A stretch of 23,342 bases of DNA from Sutterella sp. (GTDB lineage Bacteria > Pseudomonadota > Gammaproteobacteria > Burkholderiales > Burkholderiaceae_F): assembly GCA_019418235.1 (NCBI GenBank), contig DYCH01000011.1, forward strand, positions 718 to 24,059, written 5' to 3'. Position 1 is the stretch's first letter, and every line of letters starts with the position of its first letter. The translations under genes were made by a program, and so were the position numbers. The notes under the pieces were generated by a model. That model was not told the origin of the DNA, made no database searches, and saw only the letters and a program-made list of their open reading frames with translations. Shown here piece after piece: positions 1 through 7,333 of the stretch.

Positions 1-27
1 CTCTTTTTCTATCCTCGCGAGTTCACC

Positions 28-2700
28 TTAAAAGCTCCACTTCACGCCGACAGACATTTGATAATCTTTTTCATATTGATCGCCCTTTTCGCGTTCAACC
101 TGCATAAAACCATTCAAATCTTTTGCAAGGTTCCAATCCAACCCCATCCCGTAGTACCAGCGAGTACCGTCAAGGGTGTGAGAGAACCTAACGTCATTGA
201 CACGAATGCGTTGATCGCCCAAGAATTCATGCTTGAGGCCACCTGTGGCATAGAGTTGGAAGAAACGGTTATCTGTCAGATCGTTAGCTGTGCTGTAGGA
301 CCACTTCTTGCCCATCACGACACCCAAACGCCCCACTAGGCTATCCATATCCTTTTGAGAAACACGCATGCCATTATCCAAGTGATAGGACTTGCCGTTT
401 AACCAGTAATAGCTCAATTGGGCTTGAGGCTCTACGAACCATTGATCTTGAACGGGATTGCCGTTGAGATTGGTGTGGTAAGAAGCAAAACGTTGACCGA
501 CTTCAATGGAAGCTCCTAACCCCATGGACTTAAAGTTTCCCTTCGTTAAAGTGCCGTCTAACATTCTCGTCTTTAAGTCTTCATCAAATCGGTCTAACCC
601 TAAAACAAAGTCAGCGTATTGCCCGGCCTCATCTGTGTAGGTCGCATAAAGACTTGCACCGTAAGTGTTTAAGTCACCTTGCCCCTGAACACTTGTTTTA
701 GTTTTTTGATCAGATTCAACGTACTTAATGTTGCCACCCACGATCCACGTTTCGTTCGTGCTCTGACTCACAATGCGGTCAACCCCGAGGTTAAAGCCAT
801 GCAGCTTTTGTGAAACGGCATTACGCCCCACACCCGATACACGGTCTTTTTGACTCAAGGCACGAATCCACAAACCGTCTTTTGCGCCGTAACGCACTTC
901 TCCTAAACGCTTTCTAAGGTCTGTGAGTTGCGTCTCCCAAATCGCAGTTTGAGCGCCTAAACCTGAAAGGCTTGTGACGAGTTCGGCTGAAGGGCTCAAA
1001 ATCGGTTCGGGTTGCGGTGTCGGAGCGGGGCCGGGAGCAGGTTCCGGACTCGGTGTAGGCGTAGGCTCCGGTGCCGGCTCCGGACTTGGTGTCGGCGTCG
1101 GAGTGGGCTGCGGGCTTGGTGCAGGATCGGGCGTCGGTGTCGGTTGCGGTTCGGGCTCGGGTTCCGGAGCAGGAGCTGCCTTTGGGTTTAAATACCACTC
1201 CACCCCTTTCGTTCCTTGGCGAGAAGCCAATTCATAGAGATAGAGCCCTTCATCAATAACACGCCCCTTAGAGGTTTCAGCCAATTCAAAAAGCGTTGTT
1301 CCTTGTGCCGTTTGAATTAAGGTGCCACTCTCTTCACCATTACCACTGCCTGAGGATTTCACATAAACCGTATGCTTACCATTGCCATCTTTGACCAACA
1401 AACGATCATTTTTCTTCGCACCAACGTCCGTTCGGAACACAAACTGACCGTTGTCACCCGAAAGATAGTTAACCGCTAATGTTTGGTAGTCTTTCGTGTC
1501 TTTACCGCCACTTAAGTCCACCAAAGCTTCTCTAATCGTCAAATAGGTAACAGAGGAATCTTTGGTCATTGTCCATGCGCTGCCTTTGCCAAAGATTAAA
1601 TCAACGGCTCCTACAGAATCATTGTTTCTTAATTCATTAGATATAGCGTGGGCGTGGCCCTTGAATCCACCATTCGCACCGAAATTGATCTCGACTTTGG
1701 AGTCAGCTTGGTTATCACCGTAAATATTGCCATCCACAACAACACTGCCTTCATCACCGGTTCCAATCGAAACATTGCCTCGTTGAGCGTGAATTTGTCC
1801 TTGGATATGGACAAAGTCATCACCATAGACACTGAGTTTCTCGGTCGTTGTTTGAGAAAGCACCACGTTTTTACCTTCAAGGTAAACTTCCTTTCCCTTC
1901 AAATCCACGACACCCGTAGCACTATTGGTGTTAATCATCGGTACGTTGCTTTGGGTTGATTTCGTGCCAATATAGAGCACGTTATCTGATTTGATTTTCA
2001 ACACACCACCACCGTTATTATTGATAACGTTAGGATGGCTTGCGGATTCAATAAAGATGTCACCACCGGCAGAAAGACTTAAATTACCGACATTTTGAAT
2101 GGCATTCATCTTGTCTGAAAGCAATAACATACTGCCATTGGTAGCTTCAAGCGTCATTGTGCCCTTACCCAACACGGCATGCTGTGCACTTTCCACTATG
2201 AGGTTATTGTCGGTGGTGATCGCCGTCTTAGAAGAGTTGGAATTTTGACTAATTCCATGACCGTCAGGAGAAGTATTTTGAATTTGAAGCTCTTTGACGT
2301 TGACCGTCAAACTGCCCTTCTTTGCTGTCCTGACTAAGGCATTATCAATATTCTCTTGCACACGGATGGCAAAAGGACCGGAAAGCTCAACTTGAGCGGC
2401 GCTATCGGCCTTCACAAAGTCACGGTTCTTTTGTAGTTTGTACCAATGATTTTTATCCAAAGTCACCTTGCCGTTAAGAACCCCAACGGGCTCTTCCGGC
2501 ATGTCAAACATCGCTGTCGGTTGGTCAAAGTTCACCTTTTGAGTTGCGAAAGACTCATTTACTTTCGATAACTTCTTTTGGGCTAACTCAAACCCTTTGT
2601 CAGCATTAATTGTTGGCTGTGGATTAGAGGGAGTTTGTGCGGCCAAGGTAGCACAAGGGATGACGGCCCAAAGGGCCATCATGAGCGGCGAGGGGGACAT
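28..2700 (-). CDS. Autotransporter (type Va secretion) with Pro-rich linker
   Basis: The 890-residue product begins with a short hydrophobic signal peptide (about residues 1-21, ending ATLAAQ). A long passenger rich in Gly, Asn, Ser, Val and Ile follows to about residue 505 and looks like beta-helix. Residues 510-570 are an almost strict X-Pro dipeptide repeat (PEP, PTP, PAP units). The last 300 residues alternate polar and aromatic strands and end in GVKWSF; a C-terminal Phe is the usual signature of an outer-membrane beta-barrel. I therefore read it as a self-transporting surface protein. No protease triad or other catalytic motif was recognised in the passenger, so its target is unknown; adhesin is a guess. 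The ATG start has AGGAG 6-10 bases upstream on the minus strand. No terminator is visible before the window edge. The Pro-rich linker is unusually long and simple and is encoded by near-repeats. Confidence 0.88.
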   Translation of the reverse strand: MSPSPLMMALWAVIPCATLAAQTPSNPQPTINADKGFELAQKKLSKVNESFATQKVNFDQPTAMFDMPEEPVGVLNGKVTLDKNHWYKLQKNRDFVKADSAAQVELSGPFAIRVQENIDNALVRTAKKGSLTVNVKELQIQNTSPDGHGISQNSNSSKTAITTDNNLIVESAQHAVLGKGTMTLEATNGSMLLLSDKMNAIQNVGNLSLSAGGDIFIESASHPNVINNNGGGVLKIKSDNVLYIGTKSTQSNVPMINTNSATGVVDLKGKEVYLEGKNVVLSQTTTEKLSVYGDDFVHIQGQIHAQRGNVSIGTGDEGSVVVDGNIYGDNQADSKVEINFGANGGFKGHAHAISNELRNNDSVGAVDLIFGKGSAWTMTKDSSVTYLTIREALVDLSGGKDTKDYQTLAVNYLSGDNGQFVFRTDVGAKKNDRLLVKDGNGKHTVYVKSSGSGNGEESGTLIQTAQGTTLFELAETSKGRVIDEGLYLYELASRQGTKGVEWYLNPKAAPAPEPEPEPQPTPTPDPAPSPQPTPTPTPSPEPAPEPTPTPSPEPAPGPAPTPQPEPILSPSAELVTSLSGLGAQTAIWETQLTDLRKRLGEVRYGAKDGLWIRALSQKDRVSGVGRNAVSQKLHGFNLGVDRIVSQSTNETWIVGGNIKYVESDQKTKTSVQGQGDLNTYGASLYATYTDEAGQYADFVLGLDRFDEDLKTRMLDGTLTKGNFKSMGLGASIEVGQRFASYHTNLNGNPVQDQWFVEPQAQLSYYWLNGKSYHLDNGMRVSQKDMDSLVGRLGVVMGKKWSYSTANDLTDNRFFQLYATGGLKHEFLGDQRIRVNDVRFSHTLDGTRWYYGMGLDWNLAKDLNGFMQVEREKGDQYEKDYQMSVGVKWSF
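991..1173 (-). repeat. Low-complexity X-Pro coding repeat in the autotransporter linker
   Basis: This stretch encodes residues 510-570, in which about every second residue is proline and the partners are mostly Glu, Thr, Ala, Ser and Gln. Longer units recur, for example PTPTPSPEPAPEP followed by PTPTPSPEPAPGP. On the plus strand it reads as GGN-CGG-type near-repeats. Such tracts change length by slippage or recombination, so the linker probably varies between strains (inference). Confidence 0.85.
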
Positions 2701-2800
2701 TGTTTCTCCTGTATGTAGGGATTTATAAAATTTATTATTTATGTCCCTTCATTCTCGCAACACCCCCCGTATTTGGGTATGAGATTAAGTGCTTATTTTC

Positions 2801-2829
2801 TCATTTACAGTTGTTAGAACTCTTGTCAA
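2801..2829 (-). promoter_or_regulatory. Possible promoter for the autotransporter
   Basis: On the minus strand a perfect -35 hexamer TTGACA lies at 2829-2824. The -10 is poor: GTAAAT or TAAATG at a spacing of 15-16 bases. The site lies about 100 bases upstream of the autotransporter start, in an AT-rich gap. The gap between the adenine deaminase stop and this gene shows no convincing terminator, so readthrough is also possible. Confidence 0.35.
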
Positions 2830-2865
2830 TTGTTTCTTGTTACACACAATTAGAAACAAAGGACA

Positions 2866-4613
2866 TTAGATATCCAATGTCGTGAATGCAAAACAATCCA
2901 CATCAAAAAGGCCACGGTCGGTTACCCGCAAATGCGGAATAACCGGCAAAGACATGAATGCTAAAGTCATCACAGGCTCCACACCGTCGGCAAAGTCAAA
3001 AGCTTGATGCGCCGTTTCGTAAAGCGCACTTTGTCCGATAATAACGTCCTGACTTTCCCCGTCACTCATTAAGCCACCAATGGGAAGCGCAAAAGTCGCC
3101 AATACCTTGTGGTCTTTGACAACCACCATACCGCCACCCATGGCTTTTAATGTATCGTGCGCGAGCACCATGTCAGCATCCGATCCACCGGCAATCACCA
3201 CATTGTGACTGTCATGAGCGATGGTCGTAGCGATTGCCCCTTTCATCAAAGAGTTTGCTTTAATGTAACCTCGCAAAACGCCTAAACCGATGGAAGCTTT
3301 TTCGTGGTGTCGTTCAATCACCGCGATTTTCACCAGCCCCGGATTTAAAGACGCTTCGAAGTGGTTGTCACCCTTGATGGTTTGTGTACCGCTTTCGGTC
3401 AGAATTTGATTAGGTAATACGTCAATCACACGAATCGAGGATGTTTTAAGTTCCATACGAAGCGATTCTTCAGTAACGGAAGCCGTTTTCACCGACGACA
3501 AAACCGTTGTCGGTTGATGAAGCACTTCAACAGAACGCAAACAACTTCCACTGTGTGCAACGTGTTCACCCTTTAGATAAACATCACAAACCTTAAAGTC
3601 TTTGAGGTTATTCACAATGGCAAAGTCGGCACGATAACCCGGTGCAATGGCTCCGATTTTTCGTAAACCGTAGTGACGTGCCGCATAGACAGTTGCCATA
3701 CGCAAAGCGGTCATGGGCTTTAGTCCGGCGGCCACTGCCATCCTCAAGTGCTTTTCCATGTGACCACGCGTTTGAATATCGCTCGGATTCGCATCATCGG
3801 TACAGAAAAAGCACATCGAAGCATTTTCGTCCGTTACACCTTGAATTAAAGCTTCAAAATTCTTGGCTGCCGACCCTTCTCGAATATTGACGGCCATTCC
3901 TCGACGAATTCGCTCTTGAAGTTCTTCTACCGTTGAGCATTCATGGTCACTTCCGATACCGGCCAATGCACAAGCGGACAACTGACTTCCTAAGAACATC
4001 GGAGCGTGTCCGTCAATAGCTACTCCACGCTTCTTAGCGTCGATCAGCTTTTGCATAAGATCAGCGTCTCCCATGAGAACACCAGGAATATTCATCACTT
4101 CAGCTAGTCCCAACACTTTGGGATGAAGAATTCACGGAGGTCTTCAGCTTTTAGAATGGCACCGGAATTCTCAAATGGTGTTGCCGGTACACAAGAAGGC
4201 AACATAAAGCGAATGTCTAAAGGTGTATGCTCGGCCGCTTTGAGCATGTACTCAATCCCCGCTTTGCCGGCGACATTGGCAATTTCATGAGGATCGGCAA
4301 TCACCACACTTGTACCATGAGGCACCACTAAGTCACTGAAGCGTTCAGGACTTAACATGGAGGATTCGATATGAACGTGCGTATCAATAAAGCCCGGTAG
4401 CAAATACCCACCTTTAAGATCAATCGTCTCTTTTGCCTCACGACTGCCCGTCTTTACGCAATCAACAACCACTCCGTTATCGACCAACACATCCACATCG
4501 GTTAAGAATTCACCGCTAAAAACGTCTGCAACGATGCCGTTCGTAAAACACAACTGTGCAGGGGTCTTGCCTTGAGAAACATTGATTGCTTCAACGAATG
4601 CTTTTAAGTCCAT
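2866..4613 (-). pseudogene. ade: Adenine deaminase, split by a -1 frameshift
   Basis: Two overlapping reading frames together make one adenine deaminase (adenine to hypoxanthine plus ammonia, amidohydrolase superfamily). The N-terminal part (4613-4104) carries GFIDTHVHIESSML with the metal-binding HxH (H79, H81), then VVIADPHEIANVAG and PSCVPATPFENSGA. It ends prematurely with CWD and TAG. The rest continues in the -1 frame from 4131 to the stop at 2866 and carries IDGHAPMFLG, GSDHECSTVEE and FCTDDANPSD, then the C-terminal deaminase domain. A joined product would be about 582 residues, close to the roughly 590 usual for the family. I chose the ATG at 4613 because GAGG lies 6 bases upstream. 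A GTG start at 4655 would add 14 residues without a ribosome site. The gene is divergent from pepD. It is probably inactive unless the shift is a sequencing error or is bypassed. Confidence 0.85.
4116..4134 (-). other. Frameshift site in the adenine deaminase gene
   Basis: The upstream frame reads L-R-E-F-F-I-P-K-C-W-D-stop. The downstream frame reads I-L-H-P-K-V-L-G-L-A-E-V-M-N, which matches the family's conserved HP-x-V-x-GL-x-E segment already from His at 4125-4123. The downstream frame is closed by TGA at 4134-4132. The shift must therefore lie between about 4133 and 4126, most simply one base lost in or near GAATTC (4133-4128). A canonical -1 slippery heptamer, CCCAAAG in the phase C-CCA-AAG, sits at 4122-4116, just after this interval. 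Confidence 0.8.
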
Positions 4614-4702
4614 CATCAACCTCAATATTGGTTTGATTGAGCTGAATTCGCTCACTGATTGCAGTTTAATTCAGAAAGATAGGGAATTCATTAATACTAA
4701 GC

Positions 4703-4732
4703 AAAACTATTTAGATTATTTACGTCTAAAAT
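4703..4732 (+). promoter_or_regulatory. Regulatory box and probable pepD -10 between ade and pepD
   Basis: The region contains AAAACTATTTAGA (4703-4715) running into TTAGATTATTTACGT (4711-4725), and the near-palindrome TTAGATTATTTACGTCTAA at 4711-4729. A TAAAAT -10-like hexamer follows at 4727-4732, 37 bases before the pepD start. No good -35 is present where expected, which would fit a promoter that needs an activator at the box. Both box halves recur at 22393-22441. Confidence 0.4.
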
Positions 4733-4768
4733 AGGTCTGGTTTAGTCCTAAGATCCTTTGGAGGCAAA

Positions 4769-6259
4769 ATGCAATCTCAATGTGAACACAAGGTTTGGCG
4801 CGATACGGCCAGTGACGCTGCCAATCGTTTGACGACGGCTACCGTGAATGAATTCCTTGAATTCTGCAAGGTTCCCCGTCCGGGTTTCCACACAGAACAA
4901 GCTTTGGCTTATTTCCAAGCTTATGCTGATAAGCACGGCTTTAAACACTTCCGTGACAACTACGGCAATTTCTGGATGGACATCCCCGCCACCGAAGGTT
5001 ACGAGAACTATCCCAAAGTGATTCTCCAAGCCCACATGGACATGGTCTGCGTGAGCACGTCTGATAAGGACATTGACTTTAAAACGACCGGTATTACGGC
5101 CATCATCAATGGCGATCGTATGACCGCCGACGGTACGTCTTTAGGTGCCGACAACGGCATCGGTGTGGCAGCCGGTTTGGCAGTGGCCACGAGTGACGTT
5201 CCGCACGGCCCGTTGCGCTGCTTATTTACGGCTGACGAAGATGTGGGTTTACACGGTGCTGCCGCACTAGATCCTGCCGCTCTTGATTCTGAATTCTTGA
5301 TCAATATCGACCTTGAAGAAGAAAACGAAGTTTGCTACTCCTGCGCAGGTAACTTGCGCGCTTCCATGAAGCAAAAATTCGCTACGAAGCCCGTTTGCGA
5401 ATGCCGTCGCGTGTTCCGCTTGACGGTTGACAAACTCTTGGGCGGTCACTCCGGTATGGACATTCATCGCAATCGTTTAAACGCTTCTGTGGCTTTGATG
5501 ACGATGCTCGACCGTGTTCAAACGGCCTGCGGCAAGATTCGCTTCGTTGAAGTGAAGTCCGGCGCTGCCTTTAACGCCATCACACACAATGGCTCTGCTA
5601 CGTTCGCCGTGAAGGCTGAGATGGAAGCTCAAATGCGTGAAGCCATCGCTACTGTTCAAGCAGAACTCGCTGAGAAGTTCCCGCTTGAAAAGATGACGGT
5701 TGAATTGACGCAAGTTGATGCTGACGGTTTAGAAGCCATTTCCGGTGAAGATTCCGCCAATTTGATTGCTCTTGTTAACTACTTGCCGCAAGGTGTGTTG
5801 GCCATGAGCCCGAAGATTGAAGGTTTGGTTCAAACCTCTTCCAACACGGGTATTTTGCAATTGGTTAACGGTAACTGTGAAGTCGGTACGAGTAGTCGCT
5901 CTTGCGTCACCGCTGACGTTGACAAGTTAGAAGACGACTTCCGTAAGGAATCCGGTAAGTACGGTTACGAATTGACCGTGATGAGTAAGTACCCGGGCTG
6001 GGACGGCGATCCGGACACGCCCCTTTTGAAGCTCGCTGCCCAAGGCTATAAGAGCATCGGTGTTGACGCTCGTTTGGTTGCCATTCACGCTGGTCTTGAA
6101 CCCTCTTGGTTCTCCTCCAAGCGCGAAGGCATGCAAATGATCTGCTTAGGCCCGACGATCAAGGGTGCTCACACGACGGAAGAAACGTTGTACATCGACA
6201 CGCTCGCTCCGACGATGGACGTCGTGCTCTACTGCTTGCATCACGTCAACGAACTTTAA
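4769..6259 (+). CDS. pepD: Aminoacyl-histidine dipeptidase (M20C family, PepD)
   Basis: The 496-residue product is a cytoplasmic metallo-dipeptidase of the M20 family; PepD enzymes hydrolyse Xaa-His and other dipeptides. The usual ordered motifs are visible: QAHMDMVC with H89 and D91, GADNGIG with the bridging D128, TADEDVGLHG with catalytic E157 and metal ligand D158, NIDLEE at D181, GGHSGMDIH near residue 226, and GAHTTEE with H468. Many PepD enzymes have Glu-Glu where this one has Glu-Asp at 157-158. Length is close to the family's roughly 485 residues. The ATG is preceded by GGAGG 4 bases upstream. It stands alone between its own promoter region and a strong terminator, so it is monocistronic. 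Its role fits peptide scavenging. Confidence 0.93.
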   Translation: MQSQCEHKVWRDTASDAANRLTTATVNEFLEFCKVPRPGFHTEQALAYFQAYADKHGFKHFRDNYGNFWMDIPATEGYENYPKVILQAHMDMVCVSTSDKDIDFKTTGITAIINGDRMTADGTSLGADNGIGVAAGLAVATSDVPHGPLRCLFTADEDVGLHGAAALDPAALDSEFLINIDLEEENEVCYSCAGNLRASMKQKFATKPVCECRRVFRLTVDKLLGGHSGMDIHRNRLNASVALMTMLDRVQTACGKIRFVEVKSGAAFNAITHNGSATFAVKAEMEAQMREAIATVQAELAEKFPLEKMTVELTQVDADGLEAISGEDSANLIALVNYLPQGVLAMSPKIEGLVQTSSNTGILQLVNGNCEVGTSSRSCVTADVDKLEDDFRKESGKYGYELTVMSKYPGWDGDPDTPLLKLAAQGYKSIGVDARLVAIHAGLEPSWFSSKREGMQMICLGPTIKGAHTTEETLYIDTLAPTMDVVLYCLHHVNEL

Positions 6260-6269
6260 TCGAAAGTTC

Positions 6270-6293
6270 TAGGAAGAAAACACTTTCTTCCTA
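6270..6293 (+). repeat. Perfect hairpin downstream of pepD
   Basis: TAGGAAGAAA and TTTCTTCCTA form a perfect 10-base-pair stem with an ACAC loop, 10 bases after the pepD stop. It has no T tract of its own and lies just before the true terminator. It may stabilise the mRNA 3' end or act as a first pause site. Confidence 0.7.
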
Positions 6294-6303
6294 ACATTTA
6301 AAG

Positions 6304-6343
6304 TGACGGTATTTGGATTTGCTCCTGATACCGTCATTTTTTT
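6304..6343 (+). terminator. Rho-independent terminator of pepD
   Basis: TGACGGTAT (6304-6312) pairs perfectly with ATACCGTCA (6328-6336), followed directly by seven T. The leftward LysR gene stops 6 bases beyond, so the element sits between converging genes. Confidence 0.9.
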
Positions 6344-6348
6344 GCTCT

Positions 6349-7224
6349 CTATTTTGTGATCTCTATTAATTGATCCCAAAAGAGTTGTACTGGTTTCGAT
6401 GATGGTTGAGATTTTTTTCGAATCAAATAAGCCGAAACTTCAAGCTTTGGGGTTAAAGGAATAAAGACTAAATCATCGTGCCCTTGAAGCAACCCTTCAA
6501 ACGTCATCAAGGCCCCCATACCTTCTGAGGCCATCTGCAAAGCAGTGTTAATGAGGTTATAGCTGGCAGCAATATGGAGATGTTCTGTCTCTTTACCAAA
6601 CCAACTTTGCAGGGCATTAAATTTGAAAAACTGAGCGCTCACAATCAAAGGGTACGTTGATAAATCATCAGGAGACACTGATGTTTTCTTCGCTAAAGGA
6701 TGATCGCCCCTGACTGCAATCCCCCAATATTCGCTCCAAGGCAGACGACGACTGAGATAGGGCGTCAAATCAAACGGTTCAAATACGAGACCGATATCGG
6801 CTAACCCCAAATCCACGCGTCTAGCAACTTCTTCTCCATTGGCGCTATGGATACGAAATTCAATTCCAGGATAATCGTTTTGGAACTGATGCATGCATTG
6901 CACTATGTGACTCATATTGACGGTTTCGCCCGCAGCAATCGAAATGGGACCGCTTATGTCATCATCGGTTTTATTAATGAGTTCAACCTCAGTTCTTTCA
7001 ACCAACTCAGTGATTTCATGTGCACGTTTGTAGAGCAGTTCACCTTTAGGAGTTAAGGTCACACCTTTTGAGGAACGGACAAAGAGTGCTCCCCCTAACT
7101 CTTCTTCTAGCTCACGAATGGTTCTCGTGAGATTGGGTTGCGTGTGATGAAGCGATTCGGCCGCACGAACAAAACTCTTTTCCCTAGCAATCGCCAAGAA
7201 AAATTTCATATCTCTCAAATCCAT
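6349..7224 (-). CDS. LysR-family transcriptional regulator
   Basis: The 291-residue protein starts with a typical LysR winged helix-turn-helix: MKFFLAIAREKSFVRAAESL, then HHTQPNLTRTIRELEEELG, then LFVRSSKGVTLTPKG. The remaining roughly 200 residues form a periplasmic-binding-like effector domain; the effector cannot be named. I prefer the ATG at 7224 (MDLRDMKFF) because GGAG lies 6 bases before it; an ATG at 7236 in the same frame has no ribosome site. It is divergent from the hydrolase gene at 7334. Divergent LysR regulators usually control the neighbouring genes and themselves, so the cluster 7334-10449 is its likely target (inference). Confidence 0.93.
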   Translation of the reverse strand: MDLRDMKFFLAIAREKSFVRAAESLHHTQPNLTRTIRELEEELGGALFVRSSKGVTLTPKGELLYKRAHEITELVERTEVELINKTDDDISGPISIAAGETVNMSHIVQCMHQFQNDYPGIEFRIHSANGEEVARRVDLGLADIGLVFEPFDLTPYLSRRLPWSEYWGIAVRGDHPLAKKTSVSPDDLSTYPLIVSAQFFKFNALQSWFGKETEHLHIAASYNLINTALQMASEGMGALMTFEGLLQGHDDLVFIPLTPKLEVSAYLIRKKSQPSSKPVQLFWDQLIEITK

Positions 7225-7248
7225 CACTTTCTCCATACTTTTTTATTA

Positions 7249-7264
7249 TTTTATCACGATAAAA
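7249..7264. promoter_or_regulatory. Palindromic candidate operator of the LysR regulator
   Basis: TTTTATCACGATAAAA is a 7-base inverted repeat around AC, in the gap between the divergent lysR and hydrolase genes. It ends 8 bases before the -35 of the hydrolase promoter, about where LysR proteins bind. The dyad of ATC and GAT inside an AT-rich frame is consistent with a LysR box. The regulator-site pairing is inferred from position only. Confidence 0.5.
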
Positions 7265-7272
7265 ATAAGTAT

Positions 7273-7301
7273 TTGAAATAGCAAAAATCTCTTCATAAAA
7301 T
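7273..7301 (+). promoter_or_regulatory. Promoter of the hydrolase gene
   Basis: TTGAAA at 7273-7278 and TAAAAT at 7296-7301 are separated by exactly 17 bases. The predicted start site is near 7308, giving a leader of about 26 bases that carries AGAGGAG before the ATG at 7334. The same arrangement is copied upstream of the next gene at 8509-8537. Confidence 0.7.
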
Positions 7302-7333
7302 GATTTCAACTCAATTAACAAGAGGAGAAAATC

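Noticed and set aside
914..1237. Open frames on both strands over the Pro-rich linker, with Gly-Val or Thr-Asp-Ala repeats.
   Set aside because: They are by-products of the GC-rich linker repeat, lack ribosome sites, and lie wholly inside the autotransporter gene.
4116..4122. CCCAAAG as proof of programmed frameshifting in adenine deaminase.
   Set aside because: The downstream frame is already homologous upstream of the heptamer (His-Pro), and the family is not known to use frameshifting, so a mutation or sequence error is simpler.
4614..4655. GTG at 4655 as start of adenine deaminase.
   Set aside because: No ribosome site precedes it and the added residues do not fit the family; the ATG at 4613 has GAGG at 6 bases.
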